64,000 bases of DNA from Lingula anatina (lineage: Eukaryota; Brachiopoda; Lingulata; Lingulida; Lingulidae), in the NCBI RefSeq assembly GCF_001039355.2, contig NW_019775158.1, forward strand, positions 290,827-354,826, written 5' to 3'. Each line of letters starts with the position of its first letter. The first letter of the stretch is position 1. Shown here piece after piece: positions 24,060-37,000 of this stretch. Below the pieces are notes generated by a model. It had not been told where the DNA came from, did not search any database, and worked only from the letters and a program-made list of their open reading frames with translations. A program made the position numbers and the translations under genes.

Positions 24060-25310
24060 GCGTACTGACACACTTTGAAAACGAGTAGTGTTGTCCGATC
24101 TACCAGTTGGGTAGGCCTGTTGTTGGTTTGCCTACACAGAAACATTGGCCAGAAAATTGGTTCTGGTCGTATTTATAAACGTTCGTGTTTTTATAATTTC
24201 GATAATTTCCCCAACAGTAATTGAAGCCGTGGACATGAAACCTGAAAAGGCCCTATCAAGGGACAAAAAAAGGATCCAGTGGTTTTCGCCAAAGGCTTTA
24301 ATAATACAAGGTGCCACTCCTTGGTCCACTCCTCATTATAACATCCATCTAGGGGGCTATGTTGCCTCCGTTTGTTTGTTTATTCGTTCATCACCAGCCT
24401 AAGTCAAAAACTTAAAGATGGGTTTTGATGAAATGTCCAAGATAGGCGATTAATAAGCTACCTAAGAAGTGATTGAAGTTTGGTAGTGATCCGTGTCACA
24501 GTGCACCCAATTTATATCTTTATAGCGTGTTTGTGTTTATTTTCTATTTCTGTCCTGTCACGCATGCGTCATTAGCTCCGCCCCTCTGTTTCTCATGAAT
24601 ATTTACTACTCAATCGAGGCCGATGCAACGTGATTAATTTAAATTTATCCCATTATACTACTCCCTTCTGCACATGATTCACACGATACTATTCTACATG
24701 TGGAAGGAATGCAGAAACTTCTTGCAACCTTGGCGAAAATTTGCTGCAATTTATTTTTTATTGTGCTGAGACGACTTTCCCATCGGTATGCCACTAAGCA
24801 TCATTTAAATAACTTGACTCTGTATATATGGGTTGATTAATAAATAAATAATAGTAAAGAGATTTGAATTTCCTTGTCTGCTCTATCTGAGTACTGTTCT
24901 CGCTGTTTTTCATTTGTTTTTGAAAGCATTAAAGTTTTCATCTTTACTGTCTTATTAAATTTTTTATGCCACTAAGCATCAGGTAAATAACTTGACTCTG
25001 TATGTATGGGTTGATTAATAAATAAATAATAGTAAAGAGATTTGTATTTCCTTGTCTGAGTACTTTTCTCGTTAATATTTTTTGTTTGTTTTTGAAAGCA
25101 TTAAAGTTTTCATCTTTACTGTCTCATTTAATTTTTTTTTTTTTTTGAAACAAGCTAAATGAGTTACAGAAAATAAATCAAGAAATACAATGACAGATAA
25201 TTTTTTTAAAGAAGAAAAGAAACGAAAACCTTTTTATCTTGCGTAGAACAACTTCTCTTTTAATGTCAACATAAGATAACGGCACAAAAAACTACTCATA
25301 TATTGACCAA
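24060..25310. other. Upstream block of the lost copy and 3' flank of copy E
   Basis: No gene is seen. 24120-24330 matches the conserved block upstream of other exon 1s. 24361-24560 is a diverged TTTTGATGAAATG repeat copy. 24780-25110 contains a local duplication of about 180 bp (the GCCACTAAGCATC...TTGATTAATAAATAAATAATAG segment occurs twice). Confidence 0.6.
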
Positions 25311-25315
25311 TACCT

Positions 25316-25321
25316 TTTATT
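25316..25321 (-). promoter_or_regulatory. Poly(A) signal of copy E
   Basis: AATAAA on the minus strand in the conserved downstream block, about 315 nt past the stop of copy E. Confidence 0.5.
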
Positions 25322-25888
25322 TAAAATCCCACATTTGCAGTATACATAAGTTTTATAATATTTGACCTTGGACCCATCAATACATATAGACATAGCAGCG
25401 CACATAATGGCACCTGGGCATAACCAATATAATATATATTGGATCAGGGCATAATGTCGATAATTATCGATATTAATAATATCAAGGCAAAATCGTGTAA
25501 TAATAGTCATGATAAAAGTCAGGGCACAGATATATGAACTATTAATTACTACTACATAGACATATTTCAACTTATTTCAACTTATGCCCAAACATGCACT
25601 ACGCAGAAATGCCGTGTGTGATCATACTTATATCTAACCATTCCTCATCAACCGCTTGAAATACCAACGACTGAGGACACTGGGTGTCCGATATGTTCTC
25701 CAAATTCCCCTAGAGCATGGTTGGGATTGACGAGGTCGTGTGTCCACCGTGTCAGCCTCTTTACCCACTCTCACTATGGCCGGAAGTACCTCGGTTGCAA
25801 ACAGATACTGGCGCTCCCTATCGAATGTTTCTATGGTGGTGGGTATGTCTAGATTGATGAATTGTCTGGAAGACGCTGTATAGACTGG

Positions 25889-26024
25889 CCACTGGACGCT
25901 GACCGCGTATCCAACATTTGGGTCACTGAAAGGAGGAGAGTGATGACTGATTAGCAAAACAGTGGAATTTTAAAAATGTTGAGAATGAGCTTTCTGACGT
26001 TGCAGTAACGGCATACTTGTAATG

Positions 26025-26055
<31 letters not shown>

Positions 26056-26197
26056 AGGTANCCACTGGACGCTGACCGCGTATCCAACATTTGGGTCACT
26101 GAAAGGAGGAGAGTGATGACTGATTAGCAAAACAGTGGAATTTTAAAAATGTTGAGAATGAGCTTTCTGACGTTGCAGTAACGGCATACTTGTAATG

Positions 26198-26228
<31 letters not shown>

Positions 26229-26233
26229 AGGTA
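25889..26233. other. Assembly duplication around N at 26061
   Basis: A 172-nt segment (25889-26060) including the start of copy E exon 3 is repeated exactly at 26062-26233 after one N. Both end in a T run and AAGAAGGTA. This is an unmerged contig overlap, not biology. Confidence 0.85.
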
Positions 26234-29206
26234 AATTCAAATAATTTTAACAACTACTTATGGACATTTGGGCCATTGAATCCTAATAGGCATCACGTAT
26301 TTACATATATCTCCAGGTTTTTCATTATAGTAAAATCATCGTATGTTATCTGACCCTCACCCATTTTTGGCAAAGTTGGCTATGTAGCGCCTGATGTTTC
26401 TTCCAAGCTCCAATTCCTCAGCTGTCAAGTTATATACATCCGGATGCTGTTCAAACACGCCATAGTACAAAATGGCTGTATCATAATGTTCAGCTCCTAC
26501 AAAAGCAGCCTTTGGTAAGAAAGAAGGTGGATAGCCAAGACGGACTGACAATTGGTATCTATACGTTTTGGTACCTCCGGCTGCGTTCAATCTTGCCGAC
26601 TCCTCTGCTGGCATTCCATAGAAAAGGTCAGTGATTAGCTGCACCGCCCGAGTCAGAATATCCAAAGGATCCATGGGGTCTTGAATGAGACCGTATTCAT
26701 TAAGAGAAGACCTAGCAACAGCGACTTCTGCACTTTCCATCTTAAACTGATATAGCAGTGATGCATAAGTTTCGAGAATGAAGCGTTGCTGGGCAACAGT
26801 AGGGGGATTCCCTGCTAAAGGAAGTGTGAAGATGCTTCCGTCATGGGAGGTAGCACCTACCATATATCGAAGCCCGGATGTCACGTTTTCTCCCAGTAGT
26901 TCTCGTGGGTGTTTTGGTATAAATACTCCATCAATACTTGGTCTCCAGTCAAGTGCTGCACGTAAACCTTCTTCCCTTATTTCTGCCAATTCCTGAGCGT
27001 CCTTATTGCGGAGACAGCGGAGTCTTGCTCTTGGTTGAGGCATATCACATCCGGCCATTTTTGAAAACTCTAAACTGACGTTCAAAGACTCGGTCAGAGA
27101 CCAAGACGCCAAGCTCGACCCACTTACTGATATCCCTCCCTGTATCAAACCACGGTTTAATGGAGAGATCATCTGATAATCCACCGACACTCCTCCTGCC
27201 GAATCACCAATTAGAGTTATACGATCAGGGTCTCCGCCAAATGCTTCAGCATTCTCCCGTACCCATTAAATAGCCCAGTGCTGGTCATACAGGCCGTAAT
27301 TTCCTCTGGCCTCGTCAGTCCCTGTGCTGAAGAACCCCAGAAAACCCAGTCTGTAGTTTATAGAGACGAGGACGACATCACACTCGAGTGCAAGGATATC
27401 TCCATTAAAAGTCGCACCTGTTCCTGCTACGAACGCACCGCTGTGAAAATTGATAAGAATCGCCAGGGGAACGCCCATCTGACGTAGAACGTCAACACCA
27501 CGTGGCACGAACACGTTCAAAAACAGGCAATCTTCGTCCCGTCTAATGTCGGTGATTGTTCGTCCTAGGTTGACGTAGGTGGAAATATAGCTGTCAGGCT
27601 GCGGGCAGTGGGGGCCGAATTGTTTCGCTTGTCGAATGCTTTCTCCCCATCCGGGATGTTGCTCGGGATTGGCAAATCGAAGTCTCCCAACTGGGGGTTT
27701 TGCATATGGTATCCCAAGGAAGCGATCAACTATTCCCATGCCTATAGAAGAAAATTTCAGGAAATTATTATGAATGTTAATTGCACTACAGATGATTTGA
27801 GTATTTTAAAAGACCGTCATTTCCTTTTTAACCGTAGCTCACCCGACACATTCCACTCCATTCGTGCGCGCACGTGGCAAAACACACACATACACATAGG
27901 CACACCCACACGCACATTTTCAGTGCACAAGTTATCGCAGGAAGTTAAAAGTATTTTATTCCACAACAGAAAATGTCCTTCAATAACGAGAAAGAAAAGT
28001 GGTACTATACTTCCCTACCAAAAAAGTTTCACCCCTCAAACAATGCGTAAAGTTATACAGAAACTCATGTCTTTATTCTCTTATGTTCTTTATTCAACAT
28101 CTAAAAGGATTTTTTCCAAAAAAAAAAAAATTGATTGTATCACAAAATAATTAACTTATCTATTAAAAAATCAAAGCCATATTTTAGAATTGTGTACACT
28201 ATCCTCTGGATTTGAGGACGCATCCGTTGCGTCTGTGCGTAGAATCAAAATTTTCTGTTAAGTGTGCACAGTGACGGCGTTCTACGTACGGTGCAAAGAG
28301 AATATATATGGGGTAATTTTTGTTTGCAGAATTATCCCTCAGTCATCCATTTTGCGGATATCATAGATCTACACATTCTTAAAGAGGTAATCTACTGAAT
28401 GAGCCGGGGGGGTGTCTGGATCTGGTTCGTTCATAACCAGCCTACTGTTGCATTGACTGTACGTGGAGTTCTATCACCATGCTGAAACGAAAAAGGGTGA
28501 TCATGTTCCAAATTTATTTTTGACAGATTTCCTTAAGTTTATTTTCCATTACTTGGATGCATGGACCTGTGTTTAGGTTCTCGTTGGCTACTGCATACAC
28601 CACACACTACAGTAGCCAAATCACCCCATGCCTGACCTATGTTGGGTGTGTCCTGTCGACCAGAGGCAGAAATTTGGCAATATACTTTTTACCAGCTGTT
28701 CTCCAAACCTTTTCGCGTCTGGAAGCACTGAGCTTTCTTGCTTTTGACAACAATATCATTTCACAGATATAGGCCAGAGTTCCAGTAAACCATCTGACTC
28801 GAAGTAGACAGTTCCTGGCGGTGATTCCTGGTCTCCAAAAAACTCTGCAAAAATAAAGAGGCGATTGTGCAGACGTCTTCTGACAGTAAGCTCAGAAACT
28901 TGGTGTCCCCTGTTCTTGTTGAAAGTTGCAGTCAAACTCAGAAATATCATGAAACGTTTTTTTATTTTATTTTTTATTATTTTTTTTTAAAAGAAGAAGT
29001 CATTTTCTCTTCTCTGGGGTAGTTTCCTTTGGTCGGCCTCATTCAGGCAATTTTCCCGTATGCCTGTTTGTTAATGATGTTGTCTAACCCTCTGAATGTG
29101 ATTTCATGGAACAACCCAACCTTCTGGCAATTCGGCGGGTCAAAACTCCCTTTTATGTCAACCGCTTGGTAAAAAAGTATCCCTCTCACTCAAGAGATGC
29201 ATATTT

Positions 29207-29804
29207 TACAGTTGCTATGTAAAAGGAGAGAAAGAAATAATTTGCCTAATTCAATAATTGGTAAACGGTAGTCACCCTGTGTTGCTGGAGCAGTAACACC
29301 TTGAAACCGAGCGGCGCAAAAAATTGGTAAAATAATGAGGTGGATACTTCAGCGAGGTTGGCAATAATTGAAGGTGGGGTTAATAAAGAAGCTAAATGTG
29401 AGATGGATGTTTAGCAGAGTAGCAGATATAATAGATATAGGAAATAAAGATGCTGACGTAAAAGGACGGATGGTGGGTTAAAATAAAGTTTCTTACCCTT
29501 TGCCGATCGTATGTTGTGGCGTGTTATCTTGAGGTGATATCCTTGTGCTCTGTCTGTGACTCTGAGGTCCGGTTGCTTGTAATGATCTGATGCTCGCCAA
29601 ATATGGTGGACACGTTGTAATTAAGGTTTAAGGAGATGACCCGCGATTGGTCAGTGATACCCCGAGTGTTGTAATGATTGCTCGCGATGAGCTGAGTAGC
29701 GACGATATGCCTGACGACCACGTGTGCTACTGCTCTAGCGAGGGAGAATCCCGAAGTACATTGGACTATAAATTAAATTATAGTCTTCGCCAATAATTTA
29801 GGAT
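29207..29804. mobile_element. About 590-bp insertion in intron 1 of copy E (class unknown)
   Basis: Alignment by eye with the same intron of copies A and G (near 422-440 and 50250-50270) shows continuous sequence in those copies and extra unrelated sequence here. No coding frame, clear inverted repeats or target duplication was identified; a solo LTR is one possibility. Confidence 0.4.
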
Positions 29805-30569
29805 AAAATTTAATTGGTTTGGGATATTTCAATGCTTAAGCTAGGCAGTTCAATTTTCAAAATCGTCTCATTTCACAGGACGATTGGTTGCATAGTTGTT
29901 ATGCAGTAGTAAAATTAAAATTATAGGAACCCTTGAAGCAGTGCCAATAAATACGCTAGGGGTGACACTATTTTTGGTAGGGGAGTATATTACCATGCTA
30001 ATATACAAATGTATACGTATGAATTATTCATAAGAAACTTATGAGCAACAATCCACACAAAAATAGATAATAATATAGGTTAATTCAGACCGTGAAAATA
30101 TGATATAAAATTATATTGTATTACCCCGAAGTAAGTCGGTTCTGTTTATACACACACGCACATACAGCCGACTAACACACACGCGCGCACATTAATAAAA
30201 AACGAGACATTAATAATAAGCAGTGAAAAGGGTAAGATATTTTTGTTATATCAATGCAGTCATATACCGGTATAAGCGTGTTCATTATTTGTATAACGGC
30301 GCAAGAGCAATTTGATCGCCAGTTTCTGATGCCAGATGGCTTAACGTGCCAGACATAAAACCATAGACCGCGCCTCTACTTTGCACTCTGTGTTACAATT
30401 AGACACATGGTGTTTAGGGAAAGCAGAAAATCCTCTCCTGGCATGTTTAACTTTTTGAGAGTTAACCTTTTTTCATTCACTTGCTGTTAAACGACGGAGT
30501 GTGAATATTCCTAGCAGTATTTCTTTCATGTGCGCGTAAGGGGGGATTCTTTTTGTCTACCCCTACCCC

Positions 30570-30574
<5 letters not shown>

Positions 30575-30600
<26 letters not shown>
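30575..30600. repeat. (CT)n microsatellite
   Basis: A CT dinucleotide run in intron 1 of copy E, in the pyrimidine-rich stretch that precedes exon 1 in most units. Confidence 0.85.
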
Positions 30601-30924
30601 ATTCTTTAAAACGCTCAATCTAAGCTTTTTAGTTGTTTTACTTGTATGGACCCACACAGCATGCATACTTGTACCCCCAACCATTTTCCTCAGTCGACGT
30701 CATTGTTGGAGAAACACATCCACAGTACGAAATAAAAGTTAACTAACGGGTTCAATTGTCAACTTACTGGCACCAGTATCCACCTGTACCCTGTCTCCAA
30801 CAATCCTCCCCAGGTTTGTTCTGACCACAGGAGTGTCTGTACACAAAACCACTTGTATCTGTACCAAAATGCAGAAACAAGCAGCCCCGAGAACTTTGTT
30901 ACTCGCCATCTTAGCTGTGGGAGA

Positions 30925-30932
30925 TTTTTATA
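30925..30932 (-). promoter_or_regulatory. TATA-like element of copy E
   Basis: TATAAAAA on the minus strand, with its first T 23 nt upstream of the ATG at 30909. Confidence 0.4.
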
Positions 30933-30939
30933 GCCAGCC

Positions 30940-32120
30940 GCATACGTGTCGATAGGTGCGGAGCATGCCGTAACACTGCCGGATAAAAAGTGAAGCTGTA
31001 AAGAATGTTTGATAATGTATTAGTCGGCGGCAATGAAAAGTAAATATTAACGCCGTACGAATTGAAGCCCAACAAGTATATACGGTTATTCTGCACTTTG
31101 ATTACTTTAAATGGTTTATAATTCCACTCTCTGATGAATCCTCCAAAACTTCAATCTTGCAGTGGGTAATACTATACTTACATACAATCGACCTGGTTCG
31201 TGGTACCCAAGTCAAAGGTAGAGGAGTCGGATTTTCGGTCTTTAAAAACCACTAGCCTAACTTAAAACGTATGGGTGGGTTTTGATGAAATGAGATAGGC
31301 CACAAAACAACTCATTAAAAAGTGATTTACCAACGAACACCTTATTTATAGTGCGCCATTGCACAGGGTCCGTTTGTGTGTATTTTCTGTATCTGTCCTG
31401 TCACGCAGGCTCCAATAGCACTGCCCGTCTGGTTTCTAATGAACATTTAATACTCAGTAGAGGCAGATGTAACGTGGGAATGTAAATCTAATTATACAAC
31501 CTCCGCCCACTGCAATCGGACGACTAGCACCGTGCAAATGTTGTACTGTTCTGAATTTGAAGGCTGCAAAATCTTCTTGCAAACTTCACTCAAATTTGAC
31601 TGGTTTGATAAGTGAATATTCAATAGTAATAAGAATTGAGTTTTTTTTTTTTTTTTTCGCTCTTCGAGTAATTTTCTCGTTACTATGAATTTTTATTTGT
31701 TTGTTTTTAAAAGCGTTTAAGTTTTTATCTTTACCGCCGTATTTTAATGTTTTGAAAAAAGCTAAATGAAGTACAGTAAATGAATCAATAAATACAATAA
31801 CATAGATATATTTTTCAATGAGAGAAGAAATGAAAACAAATAATATTTAAGAGATCTCTGCCTTTATAACTTAGTAGAAAAACTTCCCTTTTAATGCCAA
31901 CATAAAGTCACACGCAAACAACCACATGTATATATTGACCGAAACCTTTTATTTTAAGTCCCACATTTGCAAAGTATGTTTCATAATTTCTGACTATGAA
32001 CTCATCAATATATAGACATAGACATCCATATACATGGATATAAGTATAACCACGATAACATCAAGTCACTACCATGTAGGTATACATGTAATCACGTTAA
32101 AACCTCGTGTCACAGATTGC
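30940..32120. other. 5' flank of copy E and 3' flank of a missing copy
   Basis: No gene is present. From about 31690 the sequence follows the block found downstream of other esterase copies, including AATAAA on the minus strand (31953-31948). It also includes the ACCACGATAACATCAAGTCA segment that lies just before exon 3 of copy G (47436-47465). Exon 3 should follow near 32170 but is absent; sequence belonging to the plus-strand gene pair begins instead. Confidence 0.65.
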
Positions 32121-32756
32121 TTCTATTGATAAAAACACCCAACTGTGTAGTATTTTATTTCACATGCAGAAGGGGAAAAAGATATTTGTACGACCGTAAT
32201 GGTCAGTCACCAAGTCCAGAATGAGTCTATGTTACAGCGCATAAAACACTTAAGTTCAATAAAATAACTAATAAAATACATACACCCGTTTTATAAATAA
32301 AAAACAAATAGCTAAATAAATAACCATGTTTCAAGGCAAATGTACTTAAATAAACATTTAGCTCACCTGTAGAAAAAAATTAAAGATGAAGTCACCAAGT
32401 AGAGAAAGAATCACGGCTCTAATCACGTAAATGAAAACGGCTATTATCAAGTTAAATAATTATCTTATCAGAGGAAATAATCAGTGCCCGCCAAAGAAAG
32501 GAAAAAATAGGAATGTTGGTGCAATATGAAAAGTGGAAAGAGTATCTTACCCAAAGTAGTTGATATTGGATTTTATGTGAAAGTGGATGTAATTGCTGTT
32601 GTTGTGTTTGGTCTAAAAAGAATGTACAAATTATTGACAAGTTTGGCCTTGTACAATCCTGTCAAATAAGCAATACTGCACGTAGAGGAGATGAGCCCAG
32701 CATCACTGCCATTGCATGTGTTGCAGCCAAGTGCTGCAGGACAAATATATAAAGTA

Positions 32757-34084
32757 ATGGGAACAGACTACAGTTCCTGGTGGATTTCCATTCCTGTTAC
32801 ACCGGATCCAAGACTTCTGTCTGGCAGGATTCACAGTGACTTTGAAAATGACTAATAACGGGCCATAAAAGATATTTTTGTAAATTAAATTAATATGCCT
32901 GTTTCTTAAACGTCGTTGTCTTCATTTTTTCTTATTTGATTTGATTTAAAACCATTTGAAAAAGAGATATACAATTTTAACTTCATCTATTGTTATTCCA
33001 TCATAAACAAACATGTAAATGTTGAATAATTATTCCTGCAGAACTGAATATATTTGTCTTGTTGGCTCAAAGTGAAATATCATGAGTGGAAGAGAACAGT
33101 CAATGGACTTGCAGCGGCATTGTCTCTCTGGTTATTTGATGGTTAAAAAAAACAAAATGAAAAGTGTTCATTACAAGTGACTATTTGTATGATTATTCAC
33201 CCAATGCTAAAAGTGGCATAAAAGGTTAAATGTTGATTTACTGACGCATTATTGGAGAAAAAATCTTTATGAAAGGTTTTAGTGGTTGACTTCTGAGCTT
33301 GCAAAGTGTAAACGCGACAAGCTGTAACGAAAAGTCGAAACTTATGATATTTGAAAAAGAAAAAGCTAGCCGCGTGGACTCTGATATTTACTCTACATGA
33401 GTTGGAAGCTTGTAGCTAACGTTTTATGCATGTGGTTTCACGAAAAAAAGCAACTAAAAACCTTGAAAAAATGTAAAAAAAATGCAGGGCTCAGCTGTTC
33501 GTCATTGATTAGTGACAAGAGAAACCACGTCAGATTGAATACATGTTCACGGATCGTACAATGGAGTAAGTTTGCTTAAAATCTGGAACAATTATCCTTT
33601 GGAAATGGGAGAACAATGTGGCAAAAGTTTCCGAAATTCATTTTGTCTTGAAGAAAAACTTATTCGTGACACGACATTATGGATTTGTTAATTTGAGAGG
33701 GACATTTTGAAAACGTGATTTTAACGTGATATTCTTTAGTTTTTACATTTTCCCAAATGTCTGCTCTTTTGTCTGTCACATACCGCAAGATCTCCTGTTA
33801 ATAACAAGATAACATATTATTGTGATTTTTATGAAAAGGGGGGGATCACGTAAAAGATACCTTGCAATTGTTTACAGTGTGCGTGTGTGTGTTTGTTGTT
33901 TTTATAGTTATATGGTATTGATTGGCTAGATTCGTGAATCTTAATTTAAGTCAACACGAAAGCTAACCAAAACGACAGTTCCCGCATTCCTGAAGTAAGA
34001 GCGAATCAGTGAGTCGGCCATTTCTGTATTAAAACTACGCAAAATACTGCAGCAGAGTACTGAGAGGAAACAGACACATCAATA
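32757..34084 (+). promoter_or_regulatory. Conserved upstream region of SMB-like gene 1
   Basis: About 1.3 kb upstream of the first SMB-like gene, highly similar to 40005-41297 upstream of the second, starting with AATGGGAACAGACTACAG. It contains no convincing exon. Conservation reflects the tandem duplication and probably includes the promoter and 5' untranslated region; no individual site is claimed. Confidence 0.5.
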
Positions 34085-37000
34085 ATGAAGGTCTTTATGC
34101 TTTTGTTAATGTTAGGGTATTCCTTGATTGATTCAGAAAAAGAAATTCCAGTGGAAGCGTCAAGACCAGGAATTTCTAGGGCGTTGCCCAACTTTGCAAT
34201 GGTCACGTCTACAACTCCAAATGGCCCAAGGTCTGTCAGCAGTCGAGAACAGCGGCTGACAACAACACGACCTAGGCATAAAAGCACCAGAGTTCCCAGG
34301 TTTACTGAAAGTGACTCCCCTATGATCACCGGAAGTGACGTCCCTATGATCACCGGAAGCGACTCACCTATGGTCAACAAAAGTGGCTCACCCGTTGTCG
34401 ACAAAGGCAGCTCACCTTCGTTCACCGGAAGTAATTTACCTACGATCAACAAAGGTGGATCTCCTATGGTCACAAGGGCGAACACAGCAGATGTAAATAA
34501 GATGTTTGTCTCTACTGCCGCGTCCACAAACAAGGTCACAAACAATAAGATTCATACAACGAAGAAGGGACTACCAAATGTACAGGTTAACTTCCCTGCT
34601 TCCACTCCAGAGGCCCCGAACCTCAACTCAGATGTAAGCTATGGAAGCACACGCCAATACAGCCCCAATCATGTATTACAAGGACATTCATATAACCATT
34701 CACTGAAATTAGAACAATTAGCTCCAACTTCCTCCATGTTGTATTCTCATAAGGAAATAATGCTCCTTAACGTAACAGTAAACACCCCGTTCTGTGCTGC
34801 TCGTAGTGATGGGTTAACTAATGATGTCGTTCTCGTAACCTGCTACTGCGACGACTTGTGTGACGTGTTTGGTGATTGCTGTTGGCCATATGACCGCTTT
34901 TGCAATGAGACCAAAATCACCGGGATTGAACTACATAGAAATGATACAGAATGTTGGTTACAGGGGTCTAGAGAAATTGAGGGCGTTTACAGTAAATACT
35001 ACTGGGTAGTGTCTTCTTGTCCAAGCAACTGGCACGATGAAGAAGTTCGAGTAAAATGCCAGTTAAAAGACTGGTCCAATGACATAGCTGTTGTGTTGCC
35101 CGTCTCGTCAGCAGAGTCAAACGTCACATTTAAAAACTCTTTTTGTGCCACCTGTCACAACGTGACGGCGCACAAAGCATGGAAACCCAGACTTGTTTGT
35201 CACAAGTCCCAAATCGAAGTTTTCAAAGATGCTACCACCGTTGCCGGAGTTTTGGAGAAGATCCATTTGACACCAGATTGCATGCTGTTTTTTGGCACAC
35301 CAGACGATCATACAGGACGCCCCTGCATAGGTCCTGAAGGAGGACACGAACCAAAAAGCGGAACCAACAACGGAAGATGCCCATTCACATATGATGCCGA
35401 ATCTGTGCGTCTTTGTAATTCTGGACCCGTGTCAGTGACTTATTTTGCAGGGCCTAATGGCCGCTCTTATGGTCGGAATCTATTCTGTTGGCTTTGCCAT
35501 GCGCCTGCAAATACTACTTCAAGCATCCAGCGCTGTAATGAAAACGGTGAGTCTTCTCAGTAGCAACATTTTTATTCAATTATTGAGTTATATGTTAAAC
35601 TCATTATTAAAATGGGGTATAGAACAATGATAATTATAGTCATTATATCTTCCATTGTACGTACTGCTCGATTTTATAATTCCTTAAAATATAGACAAAT
35701 AAAAAAATTAAAGATGAAATGACAATAAAAATCAGATTGGACAAGACATTCCAAATACCATTAAAATATTTTAATAACGTTAAGACTTTTCTTTTCAACT
35801 TATATCTAAATTCAGGTACTCTTTGCGGGATATACTAGCCAAAATGAACTTGACTCTTTGTTGTAAAAGAAATGACTTACACTTTCACTTATTAAAGATA
35901 ATAATTAAAAGAAAATCAAACAAGTAAAAGGATAGGGAGTTTTTATTGAGTGTAAAGAGTCAACATGAACAAGTGTAGAAAATGTTTTCGTGGTAGGAAA
36001 AGATGGAACATGTCAAAGTCATATATAGCTCGATTTGATGGGTTAATTTTTCAATAGATTTGCTAGTTTCGGACAAGGTCCAAGAATGGATAATTCAAAT
36101 TATATATTAAATATTTCAAATTGAAAACAAGTCCCTTAGAATTTACTTAATAAGGAAATGCTGAATGGTATCTTGCAACATGAGAATGAAAAATTCCTTG
36201 TAATGACGCAAAGACAGGGGAAAGAAAACAAGTAAACGCATGATCAGTACGGAGAAATTGAATGTAAATACTGAAATTGTATGAAAAGAGAGTCGGTGAA
36301 TAAATATTTGAAAGATCCATATAGTCGTTATTGTCACTATAACATCTGTTTTTATTTTTCATGTTATTTTTCTATACTTCTTCTCTCTGTTTCTTTGGTA
36401 TGCAGGTGAATTAGTGAGCAAGGCGTTCGAAACTCAGGGCCTTTCCGCTATGATAGATTATCAAAGAGAAGCACGATGCCAAGAAAGTTGGAATCAGGTA
36501 AGCATGCAAAATCCTTAAGCTAAAACCCTTTGGGCGTCTAAATACGCAGTGGCGGTCTTGGGTGGGGTGGGGGTGGGGGGTCCTGACCAACTTCCATTTC
36601 TGAAAATAATTCACACGAATGAAATTAGAATTTTGACTAGCTGAATCATAGTTGTAAACCGTACCAAATGGCACCGTTAGCCCTCTAAAATACCAAAATA
36701 TTTCGGGGCCCTTTAGCGGGCCCCGAACTCCACGCCAAGGAAGGGGGGCTTCGCATCCGCGGACCCCCCTTCAAATAATCCTGGATCCGCCCCTGTTACG
36801 CAATGATTCCACAAATATCTTTAGTCATGATCTTGGAGCACTGATCAGAATCAATAGTTTTAATGTATCTTGTGAAGCAGCTGCTATTCAGTTACGTAAA
36901 ATAAATATATTTTTTAAAATATTGTAAAATATTAGATATATATTGTTATGATAGAGTGGTGACAAGATCACGTCCATAGAATCTTGTCATGTTATTGAAA

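Larger units (their letters stand above)
25634..30909 (-). pseudogene. Carboxylesterase copy E with a premature stop
   Basis: Exons 30909-30768, 27741-26361 and 25925-25634 have the full lengths (142, 1381 and 292 nt) and correct splice borders, so the gene structure is intact. Codon 206 is TAA (27268-27266) where the intact copies have AAA for Lys in the AIKWVREN segment. This is 22 codons before the nucleophile, so the product would be truncated. Downstream the frame stays open and keeps GDSAGG, HDG and AEHYDTAILYYG, which suggests a recent single-base loss or a polymorphism. The oxyanion segment is HSGAF. A TATA-like site (TATAAAAA, 30932-30925) is 23 nt upstream of the ATG. Intron 1 holds an inserted segment at about 29207-29804. 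Confidence 0.85.

Noticed and set aside
25889-26233. Tandem duplication of exon 3 start in copy E
   Set aside because: An exact 172-bp repeat across a single N is an unmerged assembly overlap.
34006-34545. 179-residue minus-strand frame over SMB-like gene 1 (and 41342-41791 over gene 2)
   Set aside because: It is antisense to the coding 24-bp repeats, whose unit length keeps other frames open; no own splice or start context.
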